Shown: one piece after another, positions 52,353-60,582 of the stretch
Layout of the letters: the number at the start of each line of letters is the position of its first letter
Numbering within the stretch: position 1 is the first letter of the stretch
Source: Lutibacter flavus
GTDB taxonomy: Bacteria > Bacteroidota > Bacteroidia > Flavobacteriales > Flavobacteriaceae
DNA: 64,000 nt
Direction of reading: 5' to 3'
Assembly: GCF_900188355.1 (NCBI RefSeq)
Contig: NZ_FZNX01000001.1
Span: 605,754-669,753, forward strand
Notes under the pieces: model-generated
The model's database searches: none
What the model saw: the letters and a program-made list of their open reading frames with translations, nothing else
Told to the model about the DNA's origin: nothing
Made by a program: the position numbers and the translations under genes

Positions 52353-53759
52353 ATGAATATAGTACATGTTAGTGCCGAATGTTATCCAATTGCAAAGGTT
52401 GGTGGTTTGGCAGATGTGGTAGGATCTCTACCAAAATATCAAAATAGCGCAGATGTTTTATCTCAGGTAATTATGCCTTTTTATGATAATAAGTTTACAA
52501 AAGAAAATGATTTTGAAATAGTTTTTGAATCAAAATTAAAATTAGGAAAGGAAGAATTTGATTATCGAATTTTAACGCTGAAAAAAAATAATTTAGGTTT
52601 TAATTTATTTCTGGTTGATATACCAGAACTTTTATTTAAAAATTATGTATACTCAAATGATGATACAGAAAGATTTTTAGCTTTTCAAATTGCAACTTTG
52701 GATTGGTTTTTAAGTTGGGATAATAAACCAACTTTTGTTCATTGTCACGATCATCATACAGGTTTAACTCCGTTTATGATGTTACAATCAAAAAAGTATG
52801 AAGCATTAAATAAAATCCCTACTGTATTTACAATTCATAATGCACAATACCAAGGTTGGTTCTCGCATGATAAAGTATCTTTAATACCAGAATTTGATTT
52901 TGATAATGTTGGATTATTAGATTGGGGTGGAAGTATAAATCCATTAGCGGCTGCAATAAAATGCGCTAGTCGAGTTACAACTGTTTCACCCAGTTATATG
53001 GAAGAGCTAAAAGGTAATGCAAATGGTTTAGAATGGTTATTAAGTCATGAAAGTGCTAAGTGTGTTGGTATTTTAAATGGAATTGATATAGAAGTTTGGA
53101 ATCCTGAAACCGATAATTATTTAGTTAAAAATTATAACCAAAATACAGTTCAGTCAGGTTGTAAAGAAAATAAGAAATGGTTGTGTGAAAAATTTAATTT
53201 AGACAATGAAAAACCGCTTTTTGCTTTTATAGGAAGATTGGTTGGAGAAAAAGGTTCGGATTTATTTCCGGAAGTATTTAAAAAATCATTGGAAACAAAA
53301 AATATTTCAATACTTTTGTTAGGTTCAGGAAATAAAGATGTTGAAGAGCAATTAGACGAGCTAAAGTCTGAATTCATTGGAACATATAATGCTTTTATTG
53401 GCTATGATGAAAGTTTATCACATATAATTTATTCAGGAGCAGATTTTTTATTGATGCCATCAAGAGTAGAACCTTGTGGTTTAAATCAAATGTATGCTTT
53501 AAGATATGGAACCATTCCAATAGTTAGAAGTATTGGAGGGTTAAAAGATACTGTAATCGATATTTCAGAAGAAAATGGATTTGGTATTTGTCATAAAGAG
53601 GTAACTGTTTCAGATATTGCAATTGCAATTGAAAGGGGAGTTGAGCTTTATAATAATCAACCGGAATATAAAAAATTAAGAAAGCAAATAATGAGCATAG
53701 ACCATTCTTGGAATGCTTCAGCAAATGAATACATCAATTTATATAAATCTTTAAATTAA
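52353..53759 (+). CDS. glgA: Glycogen synthase
   Basis: The 468-residue GT5 enzyme extends alpha-1,4-glucan chains from ADP-glucose. MNIVHVSAECYPIAKVGGLADV carries the KVGGL motif (15-19) that binds ADP-glucose; VFTIHNAQYQGWF, FAFIGRLVGEKGSDLF and MPSRVEPCGLNQMYALRYGTIP, with the catalytic glutamate in the last, are conserved. It is the first gene of the glg operon and lies 6 bases ahead of glgC. Confidence 0.95.
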   Translation: MNIVHVSAECYPIAKVGGLADVVGSLPKYQNSADVLSQVIMPFYDNKFTKENDFEIVFESKLKLGKEEFDYRILTLKKNNLGFNLFLVDIPELLFKNYVYSNDDTERFLAFQIATLDWFLSWDNKPTFVHCHDHHTGLTPFMMLQSKKYEALNKIPTVFTIHNAQYQGWFSHDKVSLIPEFDFDNVGLLDWGGSINPLAAAIKCASRVTTVSPSYMEELKGNANGLEWLLSHESAKCVGILNGIDIEVWNPETDNYLVKNYNQNTVQSGCKENKKWLCEKFNLDNEKPLFAFIGRLVGEKGSDLFPEVFKKSLETKNISILLLGSGNKDVEEQLDELKSEFIGTYNAFIGYDESLSHIIYSGADFLLMPSRVEPCGLNQMYALRYGTIPIVRSIGGLKDTVIDISEENGFGICHKEVTVSDIAIAIERGVELYNNQPEYKKLRKQIMSIDHSWNASANEYINLYKSLN

Positions 53760-53765
53760 AAAAAT

Positions 53766-55028
53766 ATGTCAGGAAATAAAGTTTTAGCAATTATTTTAGG
53801 AGGTGGACAAGGATCAAGATTGCACCCTTTAACTCAATCAAGATCTAAGCCAGCAGTTCCTATTGCAGGAAAATATAGATTGGTAGATATACCTATTTCA
53901 AATTGTATAAATTCTAATATTAAAAGAATGTTTGTGTTAACTCAGTTTAATTCAGCATCTTTAAATAGACATATTAAAAATACATATCATTTTAGTTTTT
54001 TTAGCTCTGCTTTTGTGGATGTATTAGCTGCAGAGCAAACTCCTGGAAACCAAGGTTGGTTTCAAGGAACAGCAGATGCTGTTCGTCAAAGTATGCACCA
54101 TTTTAAAGAATTGGATTATGATTATATGTTAATATTATCGGGAGACCAACTATATCAAATGGATTTTAATGTAATGGTAAAGGCACACATAAAAGCAAAA
54201 GCAGCAATATCAATTGCTACCATTCCAGTTAATGCTAAAGACGCTACTTCTTTTGGTATATTAAAAACCAATGATAAAAATGAGATTACTTCTTTTATAG
54301 AAAAACCAGAAACTAATTTATTACCAGAGTGGAGTTCAGAAGTAAGTGATGAAATGAAATCTGAAGGTAGAAATTACCTAGCTTCTATGGGTATTTACAT
54401 TTTTAATAGAAAATTGTTAGAAGATTTAATGGAAGACGATAGTACTATTGATTTTGGAAAAGAAATTATTCCTCAAAATATTGAGAAACAAAAAGTTGTA
54501 AGTCATCAATTTGAAGGTTATTGGACTGATATTGGTAATATTGATTCATTTTTCGAAGCCAATTTAGGATTAACAGATGATTTTCCAAAATTTGATTTGT
54601 ACAGTAAAGAAAGACGAATTTATACGAGAGCTCGTATGTTACCAACTACAAAAGTTTCGGGAACTAATTTAGATAAAACTGTAATAGCAGAAGGTTGTAT
54701 TATTAATGCAGGAAAAATTGAACATTCTGTGATTGGTATTCGCTCTAAAATTGATTCAGAATCAACTGTTATAAATACCTATATGATGGGTAGTGATTAT
54801 TATCAAGCTCTAGAAGAAATTTTAGATGATAAAATAGTTTCTATGGGAATTGGTAAACGTTGTTTTATAAAAAATGCAATTTTAGATAAAAACTGTTGTG
54901 TTGGAGATGATGTTAGAATTAATGGAGGTAAACATTTAGAGGATCAGGAAACTGATACTTATGCAATAAGAGATGGTATTGTAGTAATTAAAAAAGGAGC
55001 AGTAATACCTAACGGATTTATAATATAA
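53766..55028 (+). CDS. glgC: Glucose-1-phosphate adenylyltransferase
   Basis: The 420-residue enzyme makes ADP-glucose. The N-terminal nucleotidyltransferase loop LGGGQGSRLHPLTQSRSKPA (11-30), LVDIPISNCINS, WFQGTADAVRQ and SGDQLYQMDF are typical. A left-handed beta-helix domain follows from about residue 290. It lies between glgA and glgB and gives the substrate for GlgA. Confidence 0.95.
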   Translation: MSGNKVLAIILGGGQGSRLHPLTQSRSKPAVPIAGKYRLVDIPISNCINSNIKRMFVLTQFNSASLNRHIKNTYHFSFFSSAFVDVLAAEQTPGNQGWFQGTADAVRQSMHHFKELDYDYMLILSGDQLYQMDFNVMVKAHIKAKAAISIATIPVNAKDATSFGILKTNDKNEITSFIEKPETNLLPEWSSEVSDEMKSEGRNYLASMGIYIFNRKLLEDLMEDDSTIDFGKEIIPQNIEKQKVVSHQFEGYWTDIGNIDSFFEANLGLTDDFPKFDLYSKERRIYTRARMLPTTKVSGTNLDKTVIAEGCIINAGKIEHSVIGIRSKIDSESTVINTYMMGSDYYQALEEILDDKIVSMGIGKRCFIKNAILDKNCCVGDDVRINGGKHLEDQETDTYAIRDGIVVIKKGAVIPNGFII

Positions 55029-55038
55029 CTAAAAATTT

Positions 55039-56946
55039 ATGGCAAACGTTATTCCGTATAGTCTGTTTACAGATTTTGATATAGATTTATTTAAAGGAGG
55101 TAAGCATTATAGACTTTATGAAAAGTTTGGTTCTCATTTAGTTACTGTAAATGGCATTATAGGAACATATTTTGCTGTTTGGGCTCCAACTGCAAATCAA
55201 GTTTCAGTTATTGGAGATTTTAACCATTGGGTAGATGGAGAATTTAGTTTAAATGTTAGATGGGATTCGTCTGGAATTTGGGAAGGATTTATTCCTTACG
55301 TTGAAAAAGGAACAGTTTACAAATATAAAATTCATTCAAATAATCAAGGGTATATCTCAGAGAAGGCTGATCCTTATGCACGTAGATATGAGCATAATCC
55401 TAAAACCGCTTCTATAGTTTGGGAAGATAATTATCAATGGAAAGATAAAAACTGGATGAAAACTCGAAAGAGTCATAATGCCTTAGATGCACCATATTCA
55501 GTTTATGAAGTTCACTTAGGTTCTTGGAAAAGACATGAAACAGAAGATCGTTTTTTATCTTATTTTGAATTAGGAGATGAATTGGTTAATTATGTAAAAG
55601 AAATGAATTTTACACACGTAGAATTTATGCCAATTATGGAATTCCCATATGATCCTTCTTGGGGATATCAAGTAACAGGTTATTTTGCACCAACATCTCG
55701 TTTTGGTTACCCAGATGAATTTAAGTATTTAGTTGATAAACTACATGAAAATGGTATTGGAATTATTTTAGATTGGGTACCTTCTCATTTTCCAGAAGAT
55801 GCGCATGGTTTAGGTTATTTTGATGGTTCATGTTTATATGAACATCCAGATAAACGGAAAGGATATCATCAAGATTGGAAAAGTTTAATTTTTAATTATG
55901 AACGTAATGAGGTTCGATCATTTTTAATAAGTAACGCTATTTTTTGGTTAGAACAATATCATGCCGATGGATTACGTGTAGATGCAGTTGCATCCATGTT
56001 ATTTTTAGATTATTCACGTGAAGAAGGAGAGTGGGAACCTAATATTTATGGTGGAAATGAAAATTTAGCAGCAATTAGCTTTTTTAAAGAATTAAATGAG
56101 GAAGTTTATAAGTCATTTCCAGATGTTCAAACAATTGCAGAAGAATCAACTGCTTTTCCTATGGTGTCGAAGCCAACCTTTATGGGTGGATTAGGTTTTG
56201 GAATGAAATGGATGATGGGCTGGATGCACGATACGTTAGATTATTTTGCAAAAGACCCAATGTATAGAAGGTATCATCAAAATGAAATTACTTTTAGTTT
56301 AGCATACGCATTTACTGAAAATTTTATGCTACCACTTTCTCATGATGAAGTTGTTTATGGAAAAAACTCCATATTAGGCCGAATGCCAGGAGATGAATGG
56401 CAGCGTTTTGCAAATTTGAGACTTTTATATGGTTATATGTTTACACACCCTGGAACCAAATTATTGTTTATGGGTAGTGAATTTGGGCAATATAATGAAT
56501 GGAATTTTCAGCAAAGTTTAGATTGGAATTTATTAGAGTTTGAACCTCATAAAAATATGAAGTTGTACTTTTCCGAGTTGAACAAATTTTATAGAGATAC
56601 ACCAGCACTTTATGAAAAAGGATTTAGCGGAGAAGGGTTTGAATGGATTAGTTATGAAGATACAGAAAATTCTGTGATATCTTATATTAGAAAAGGAAAT
56701 GATCCAGTAAATAATTTACTGGTTGTGTGCAATTTTACACCTGCAACTATAAAAAAATATAAAGTAGGTTTTCCAACTAATGGAAAATTAAAAGAAGTTT
56801 TTAATAGTGATTCAAAAAAATATGGAGGAAGTGGCATATCTAATTCAAAACAAATAACTTTAAAAAAACAAACCTGGAATAATAGAGAATATTCAGGCGA
56901 AATTAGTTTAGCTCCGTTAGGTATTAACATTTTTCAGGTAAAATAG
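55039..56946 (+). CDS. glgB: 1,4-alpha-glucan branching enzyme
   Basis: The 635-residue GH13 enzyme has an N-terminal CBM48 domain (GTYFAVWAPTANQVSVIGDFNHW), the catalytic barrel with DWVPSHFPEDAHGLGYFDGS, GLRVDAVASMLFLDYSR (nucleophile D), AEEST (acid/base E) and LPLSHDEVVYGK, and a C-terminal beta domain. It makes the alpha-1,6 branches of glycogen and ends the glgA-glgC-glgB operon before a strong terminator. Confidence 0.95.
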   Translation: MANVIPYSLFTDFDIDLFKGGKHYRLYEKFGSHLVTVNGIIGTYFAVWAPTANQVSVIGDFNHWVDGEFSLNVRWDSSGIWEGFIPYVEKGTVYKYKIHSNNQGYISEKADPYARRYEHNPKTASIVWEDNYQWKDKNWMKTRKSHNALDAPYSVYEVHLGSWKRHETEDRFLSYFELGDELVNYVKEMNFTHVEFMPIMEFPYDPSWGYQVTGYFAPTSRFGYPDEFKYLVDKLHENGIGIILDWVPSHFPEDAHGLGYFDGSCLYEHPDKRKGYHQDWKSLIFNYERNEVRSFLISNAIFWLEQYHADGLRVDAVASMLFLDYSREEGEWEPNIYGGNENLAAISFFKELNEEVYKSFPDVQTIAEESTAFPMVSKPTFMGGLGFGMKWMMGWMHDTLDYFAKDPMYRRYHQNEITFSLAYAFTENFMLPLSHDEVVYGKNSILGRMPGDEWQRFANLRLLYGYMFTHPGTKLLFMGSEFGQYNEWNFQQSLDWNLLEFEPHKNMKLYFSELNKFYRDTPALYEKGFSGEGFEWISYEDTENSVISYIRKGNDPVNNLLVVCNFTPATIKKYKVGFPTNGKLKEVFNSDSKKYGGSGISNSKQITLKKQTWNNREYSGEISLAPLGINIFQVK

Positions 56947-56967
56947 CATACAAATAGTTTTAAATAT

Positions 56968-57017
56968 AAAAAGAGCCTATAATTTTAAATTTTATTTAAA
57001 ATTATAGGCTCTTTTTT
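56968..57017 (+). terminator. Terminator of the glg operon
   Basis: A long stem of over 20 bp is formed by AAAAAGAGCCTATAATTTTA (56968-56987) with the complementary stretch 56997-57017 ending in TTTTTT. Confidence 0.92.
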
Positions 57018-57052
57018 AGCTAATTGCATCGTAATTGAATACTAATATTTAG

Positions 57053-57060
57053 TATGTTTG
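57053..57060 (+). promoter_or_regulatory. -7 element TATGTTTG of the GH31 gene
   Basis: TATGTTTG lies 23 bases before the ATG at 57084 and matches TAnnTTTG; the gene is thus separate from the glg operon, whose terminator precedes it. Confidence 0.55.
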
Positions 57061-57083
57061 CATTTCGTTTAATAGCATAATTT

Positions 57084-59483
57084 ATGATTTTAAATACAGA
57101 ATTAGAATACAAAGGAAATTTATTTCCATCGAAAATAGTTTTTTATAAAAAAAACGTAGACACTTTATATTTTAAGAGTGAAAATAATGTTGTACTTCAA
57201 TTAACAGTTGAGCGAGACAGTGTATTACGATTTAGATATAGTACTACAGGAATGTTTGATAAAGACTTTTCATATGCAATAACAATGTATGCAAGTAAGG
57301 GATTTAATCATTTAGAAATTGTTGAGGATGATGAAAAATATATAATCACCACATCAAAATTAATTTGTCATATTTCAAAATTAGATATGCGTAAATCTAT
57401 TTTTGATGTTAAAGACAATTCATTAATTTGTGAAGATGAACTTGGTTTTCATTTTGAAGAGAGTTATGAGCTTGGAGGCGATATCGTTAAAATGTCTTTA
57501 AAATCTCAACAAGGTGAAAATTATTATGGTTTAGGTGATAAACCTGTTGAAAATAATTTAAAAGGTAAACGTTTTCAAAACTGGGTTACAGATTCTTATG
57601 CTTATGGTAGAGGAACAGACCCTATTTATAAAGCCATTCCGTTTTATACTGCAATACATCACGGAAAGTCTTATGGAGTATTTTTTGATAATACTTTTAG
57701 AACTTATTTTGATTTTTGTCATGAAAGAAGAAATATTACAAGTTTTTGGGCTGAAGGTGGTGAAATGAATTATTATTTTATTTATGGACCTGAAATGACT
57801 GAAGTTGTTTCTAACTATACAGATTTAACAGGTAGACCGCACAATATTCCACCATTATGGGCCTTAGGGTATCATCAATGCAAGTGGAGTTATTATCCAG
57901 AGTCAAAGGTAAAAGAAGTTGCAAATAAATTTAGAGAATTACAGATTCCTTGTGATGCACTTTATTTGGATATTGATTATATGGAAGGGTTTAGATGTTT
58001 TACTTGGAACAAAGAATATTTTCCAGATCCTAAACGAATGGTTAAAGAACTTTCTGATGATGGTTTTAAAACAATAGTTATTATTGATCCCGGAATTAAA
58101 ATTGACCATGAATATGATGTTTTTAAGGAAGGATTGAGCAAAGATTATTTTTGTAAACGTGCTGATGGACCTTATATGAAAGGTAAAGTTTGGCCTGGGG
58201 AATGTTATTTTCCAGATTTTACAAAGCCAGAAGTTAGAGAATGGTGGTCAGAATTATTTAGAGAATTGATTGAGGATATTGGTGTTAAGGGAGTTTGGAA
58301 TGATATGAATGAGCCCGCGGTAATGGATGTTCCAGGTAAATCTTTTCCGGACGATGTTCGTCATGATTATGATGGAAATCCTTGCAGTCATAGAAAAGCA
58401 CATAATATTTATGGAATGCAAATGGCAAGAGCAACATACCATGGATTAAAGAAATTTAGCTACCCAAAGCGTCCATTTGTAATTACAAGAGCTGCATATT
58501 CGGGTACTCAAAGATACACATCTACTTGGACAGGTGATAACGTTGCAACCTGGGATCATTTATCTATAGCAAATCAACAAGCACAAAGAATGTGTATGTC
58601 CGGATTCTCGTTTGCAGGATCTGATATTGGAGGTTTTGCTGAACAACCAAACGGAGAATTGTTTACTCGATGGATTCAATTGGGTGTATTTCATCCATTT
58701 TGCAGAGTACATTCATCTGGTGATCATGGGGATCAGGAACCATGGGTATTTGGTACAACTGTAACAGATATTGTAAGAAAGTTTATTGAAATAAGATATC
58801 AATTATTACCTTATTTATACACAACGTTTTGGAGATATACAGAAGAAGGTATACCAATTTTAAAATCATTGGTTTTATTTGATCAGACTGATACAAATAC
58901 ACATTATAGAAATGATGAATTTATTTTTGGAGAAAAAATATTAGTTTGTCCAATAATTGAAGCAAATGCAAAAGGTAGAAGAATGTATTTTCCAAGAGGG
59001 AGATGGTATAACTTCTGGGATAATACTGTTGTAATTGGAGGTGAAGAAAAATGGGTAGATGCGGATATAGACAGTATGCCTATTTTTGTTAAAGAAGGTG
59101 CAATAATACCAAAATATCCAATTCAACAATACGTTGGTGAAAAAGTAATAGAAGAATTAGAACTGGATATTTACTATAAAGAAGGTAAAGAATCTTCTGA
59201 AGTTTATGAAGATGATCATGATGGTTACGATTATAAAAAAGGTAGATATAGTTTAAGAAATTTTAACCAAGTTGGTAAAAAAGATACTTTAACGATTCAG
59301 CAATTTAAATCTGGAAAATACATCACTAGTTACAATACTTTTAAAATTAATATTCATGGATTACCATTTAAAATTAAAAGTATTGAAGTTGATAATGAAA
59401 AAATAGATATTTCAAAAATTAATGGAGATGTAACTTTTGTGGTAACAAAAGAATTTAGAGAGATTTATATTGAAAGAAAATAA
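57084..59483 (+). CDS. GH31 alpha-glucosidase
   Basis: The 799-residue enzyme has no signal peptide and should be cytoplasmic. It shows the GH31 barrel: PLWALGYHQCKWSYYPES, DALYLDIDYMEGF, GVWNDMNEPAVMD (nucleophile D of WNDMNE), TSTWTGDNVATW (acid/base D) and MCMSGFSFAGSDIGGF. It removes terminal alpha-glucose from malto-oligosaccharides or glycogen fragments. Its position just after the glycogen operon supports a role in glycogen turnover, though it has its own promoter and terminator. Confidence 0.92.
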   Translation: MILNTELEYKGNLFPSKIVFYKKNVDTLYFKSENNVVLQLTVERDSVLRFRYSTTGMFDKDFSYAITMYASKGFNHLEIVEDDEKYIITTSKLICHISKLDMRKSIFDVKDNSLICEDELGFHFEESYELGGDIVKMSLKSQQGENYYGLGDKPVENNLKGKRFQNWVTDSYAYGRGTDPIYKAIPFYTAIHHGKSYGVFFDNTFRTYFDFCHERRNITSFWAEGGEMNYYFIYGPEMTEVVSNYTDLTGRPHNIPPLWALGYHQCKWSYYPESKVKEVANKFRELQIPCDALYLDIDYMEGFRCFTWNKEYFPDPKRMVKELSDDGFKTIVIIDPGIKIDHEYDVFKEGLSKDYFCKRADGPYMKGKVWPGECYFPDFTKPEVREWWSELFRELIEDIGVKGVWNDMNEPAVMDVPGKSFPDDVRHDYDGNPCSHRKAHNIYGMQMARATYHGLKKFSYPKRPFVITRAAYSGTQRYTSTWTGDNVATWDHLSIANQQAQRMCMSGFSFAGSDIGGFAEQPNGELFTRWIQLGVFHPFCRVHSSGDHGDQEPWVFGTTVTDIVRKFIEIRYQLLPYLYTTFWRYTEEGIPILKSLVLFDQTDTNTHYRNDEFIFGEKILVCPIIEANAKGRRMYFPRGRWYNFWDNTVVIGGEEKWVDADIDSMPIFVKEGAIIPKYPIQQYVGEKVIEELELDIYYKEGKESSEVYEDDHDGYDYKKGRYSLRNFNQVGKKDTLTIQQFKSGKYITSYNTFKINIHGLPFKIKSIEVDNEKIDISKINGDVTFVVTKEFREIYIERK

Positions 59484-59502
59484 AGTTCTATTTAAATAGA
59501 AT

Positions 59503-59538
59503 AAAAAAAGCTCCTTATTTAATTATAAGGAGCTTTTT
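59503..59538 (+). terminator. Terminator of the GH31 gene
   Basis: AAAAAAAGCTCCTTAT pairs with ATAAGGAGCTTTTT; a T-run follows. The A-run on the other side can also serve the convergent TonB gene. Confidence 0.88.
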
Positions 59539-59560
59539 CAATAATATGGAGTCTTTTTTT

Positions 59561-60292
59561 TTAATTTCTAAAAAACACTATTGGAATCGTAATTACTTGG
59601 CTTATAGCTTTACCATCTAACATGGCAGGTAGCCAATTAGGCATATTTTCAACCACTCTTTTAGCTTCTTTATTAAGTATTTGATTAACGCCTTTTTCAA
59701 TTCTTACATCAGCTATTTTTCCATCATTTTCAATTGAAAAGCAAACAATTACCTTCCCTCTAGAACTTGAATTCCTAGAATTTCTTGGGTATTTCATATT
59801 ATTGGTTAAATACTTGGCCAGTTCTTTGTTTCCACCTGGAAATTTAGGTTGAATTTTGTACATGGTATGTTTTATATTTACGCCATCTTTGTTCCAACAA
59901 AAACCTTCAGTAAAGATTCCATTTTTATAAAAATCTTGTCTTTTTAATTGTCCACTTTCCCAATAAGTCATGAATGCACCATGCTTTTTTCCATTTTTAT
60001 AATAAATTTCAGAACTAATTTTCCCATTCTCATTCCAATAAGTCTGTTTTCCATGAAATTTTTTTACAGTATTTGAAACAAAATGATTTTCAGATTTAAT
60101 TTGACCAGATTCAAAGTATTTTAATTGAACAGCTTGATTAATTGACGAATCTGATAATTTTATGATTTTGTTCTTATTTACTAATTCAATAGTATTTGAT
60201 TTTGAGGAAGTATCTATATGAAGTGGTATGTTTTGTGCATAAACTATTTTAGTTATTAAAAACAGCATAAATGCTATTGAGATTGACCTCAT
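59561..60292 (-). CDS. Exported MORN-repeat and TonB C-terminal domain protein
   Basis: The 243-residue protein has a signal sequence (ISIAFMLFLITKIVYAQ), then MORN-type repeats of the toxin-antitoxin-associated kind (KYFESGQIKSENHF, TYWNENGKISSEIYYKNGKKHG, TYWESGQLKRQDFYKNG; about 60-130), and a TonB C-terminal domain (PKFPGGNKELAKYL to VITIPIVFF, 153-240). No proline-rich spacer is seen. Because the leader ends in a signal-peptidase-like AQ rather than a long anchor, it may be periplasmic and not a standard energy transducer. It lies next to a TonB-dependent receptor. Confidence 0.82.
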   Translation of the reverse strand: MRSISIAFMLFLITKIVYAQNIPLHIDTSSKSNTIELVNKNKIIKLSDSSINQAVQLKYFESGQIKSENHFVSNTVKKFHGKQTYWNENGKISSEIYYKNGKKHGAFMTYWESGQLKRQDFYKNGIFTEGFCWNKDGVNIKHTMYKIQPKFPGGNKELAKYLTNNMKYPRNSRNSSSRGKVIVCFSIENDGKIADVRIEKGVNQILNKEAKRVVENMPNWLPAMLDGKAISQVITIPIVFFRN

Positions 60293-60504
60293 TTTATCTT
60301 TTTTAGGGTTCTAAATAGTTGATAGGTTATTTTTACCTTAATTTATTTATACTGTAAAATTATAAGATTATAGATGTTTTTGTTATGATATATGTCATAT
60401 CAATAAATGTTATATAAGTTTTAATTGTAATAAATTATTATATTGATATTCAATAGAGTAACTAATTAATAAATTAATCTATAATTTCAAAAAGTGAATA
60501 TTTT

Positions 60505-60544
60505 TAAAAAGAAAAACCCGTAAAGAAAAGAATCTTTACGGGTT
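60505..60544 (-). terminator. Terminator of the TonB-dependent receptor gene
   Basis: On the minus strand AACCCGTAAAGA pairs with TCTTTACGGGTT and a T-rich run follows (60505-60515). Confidence 0.88.
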
Positions 60545-60582
60545 AAAATTATCTTCATTTTGAAGGTGTATAATTTTATATA

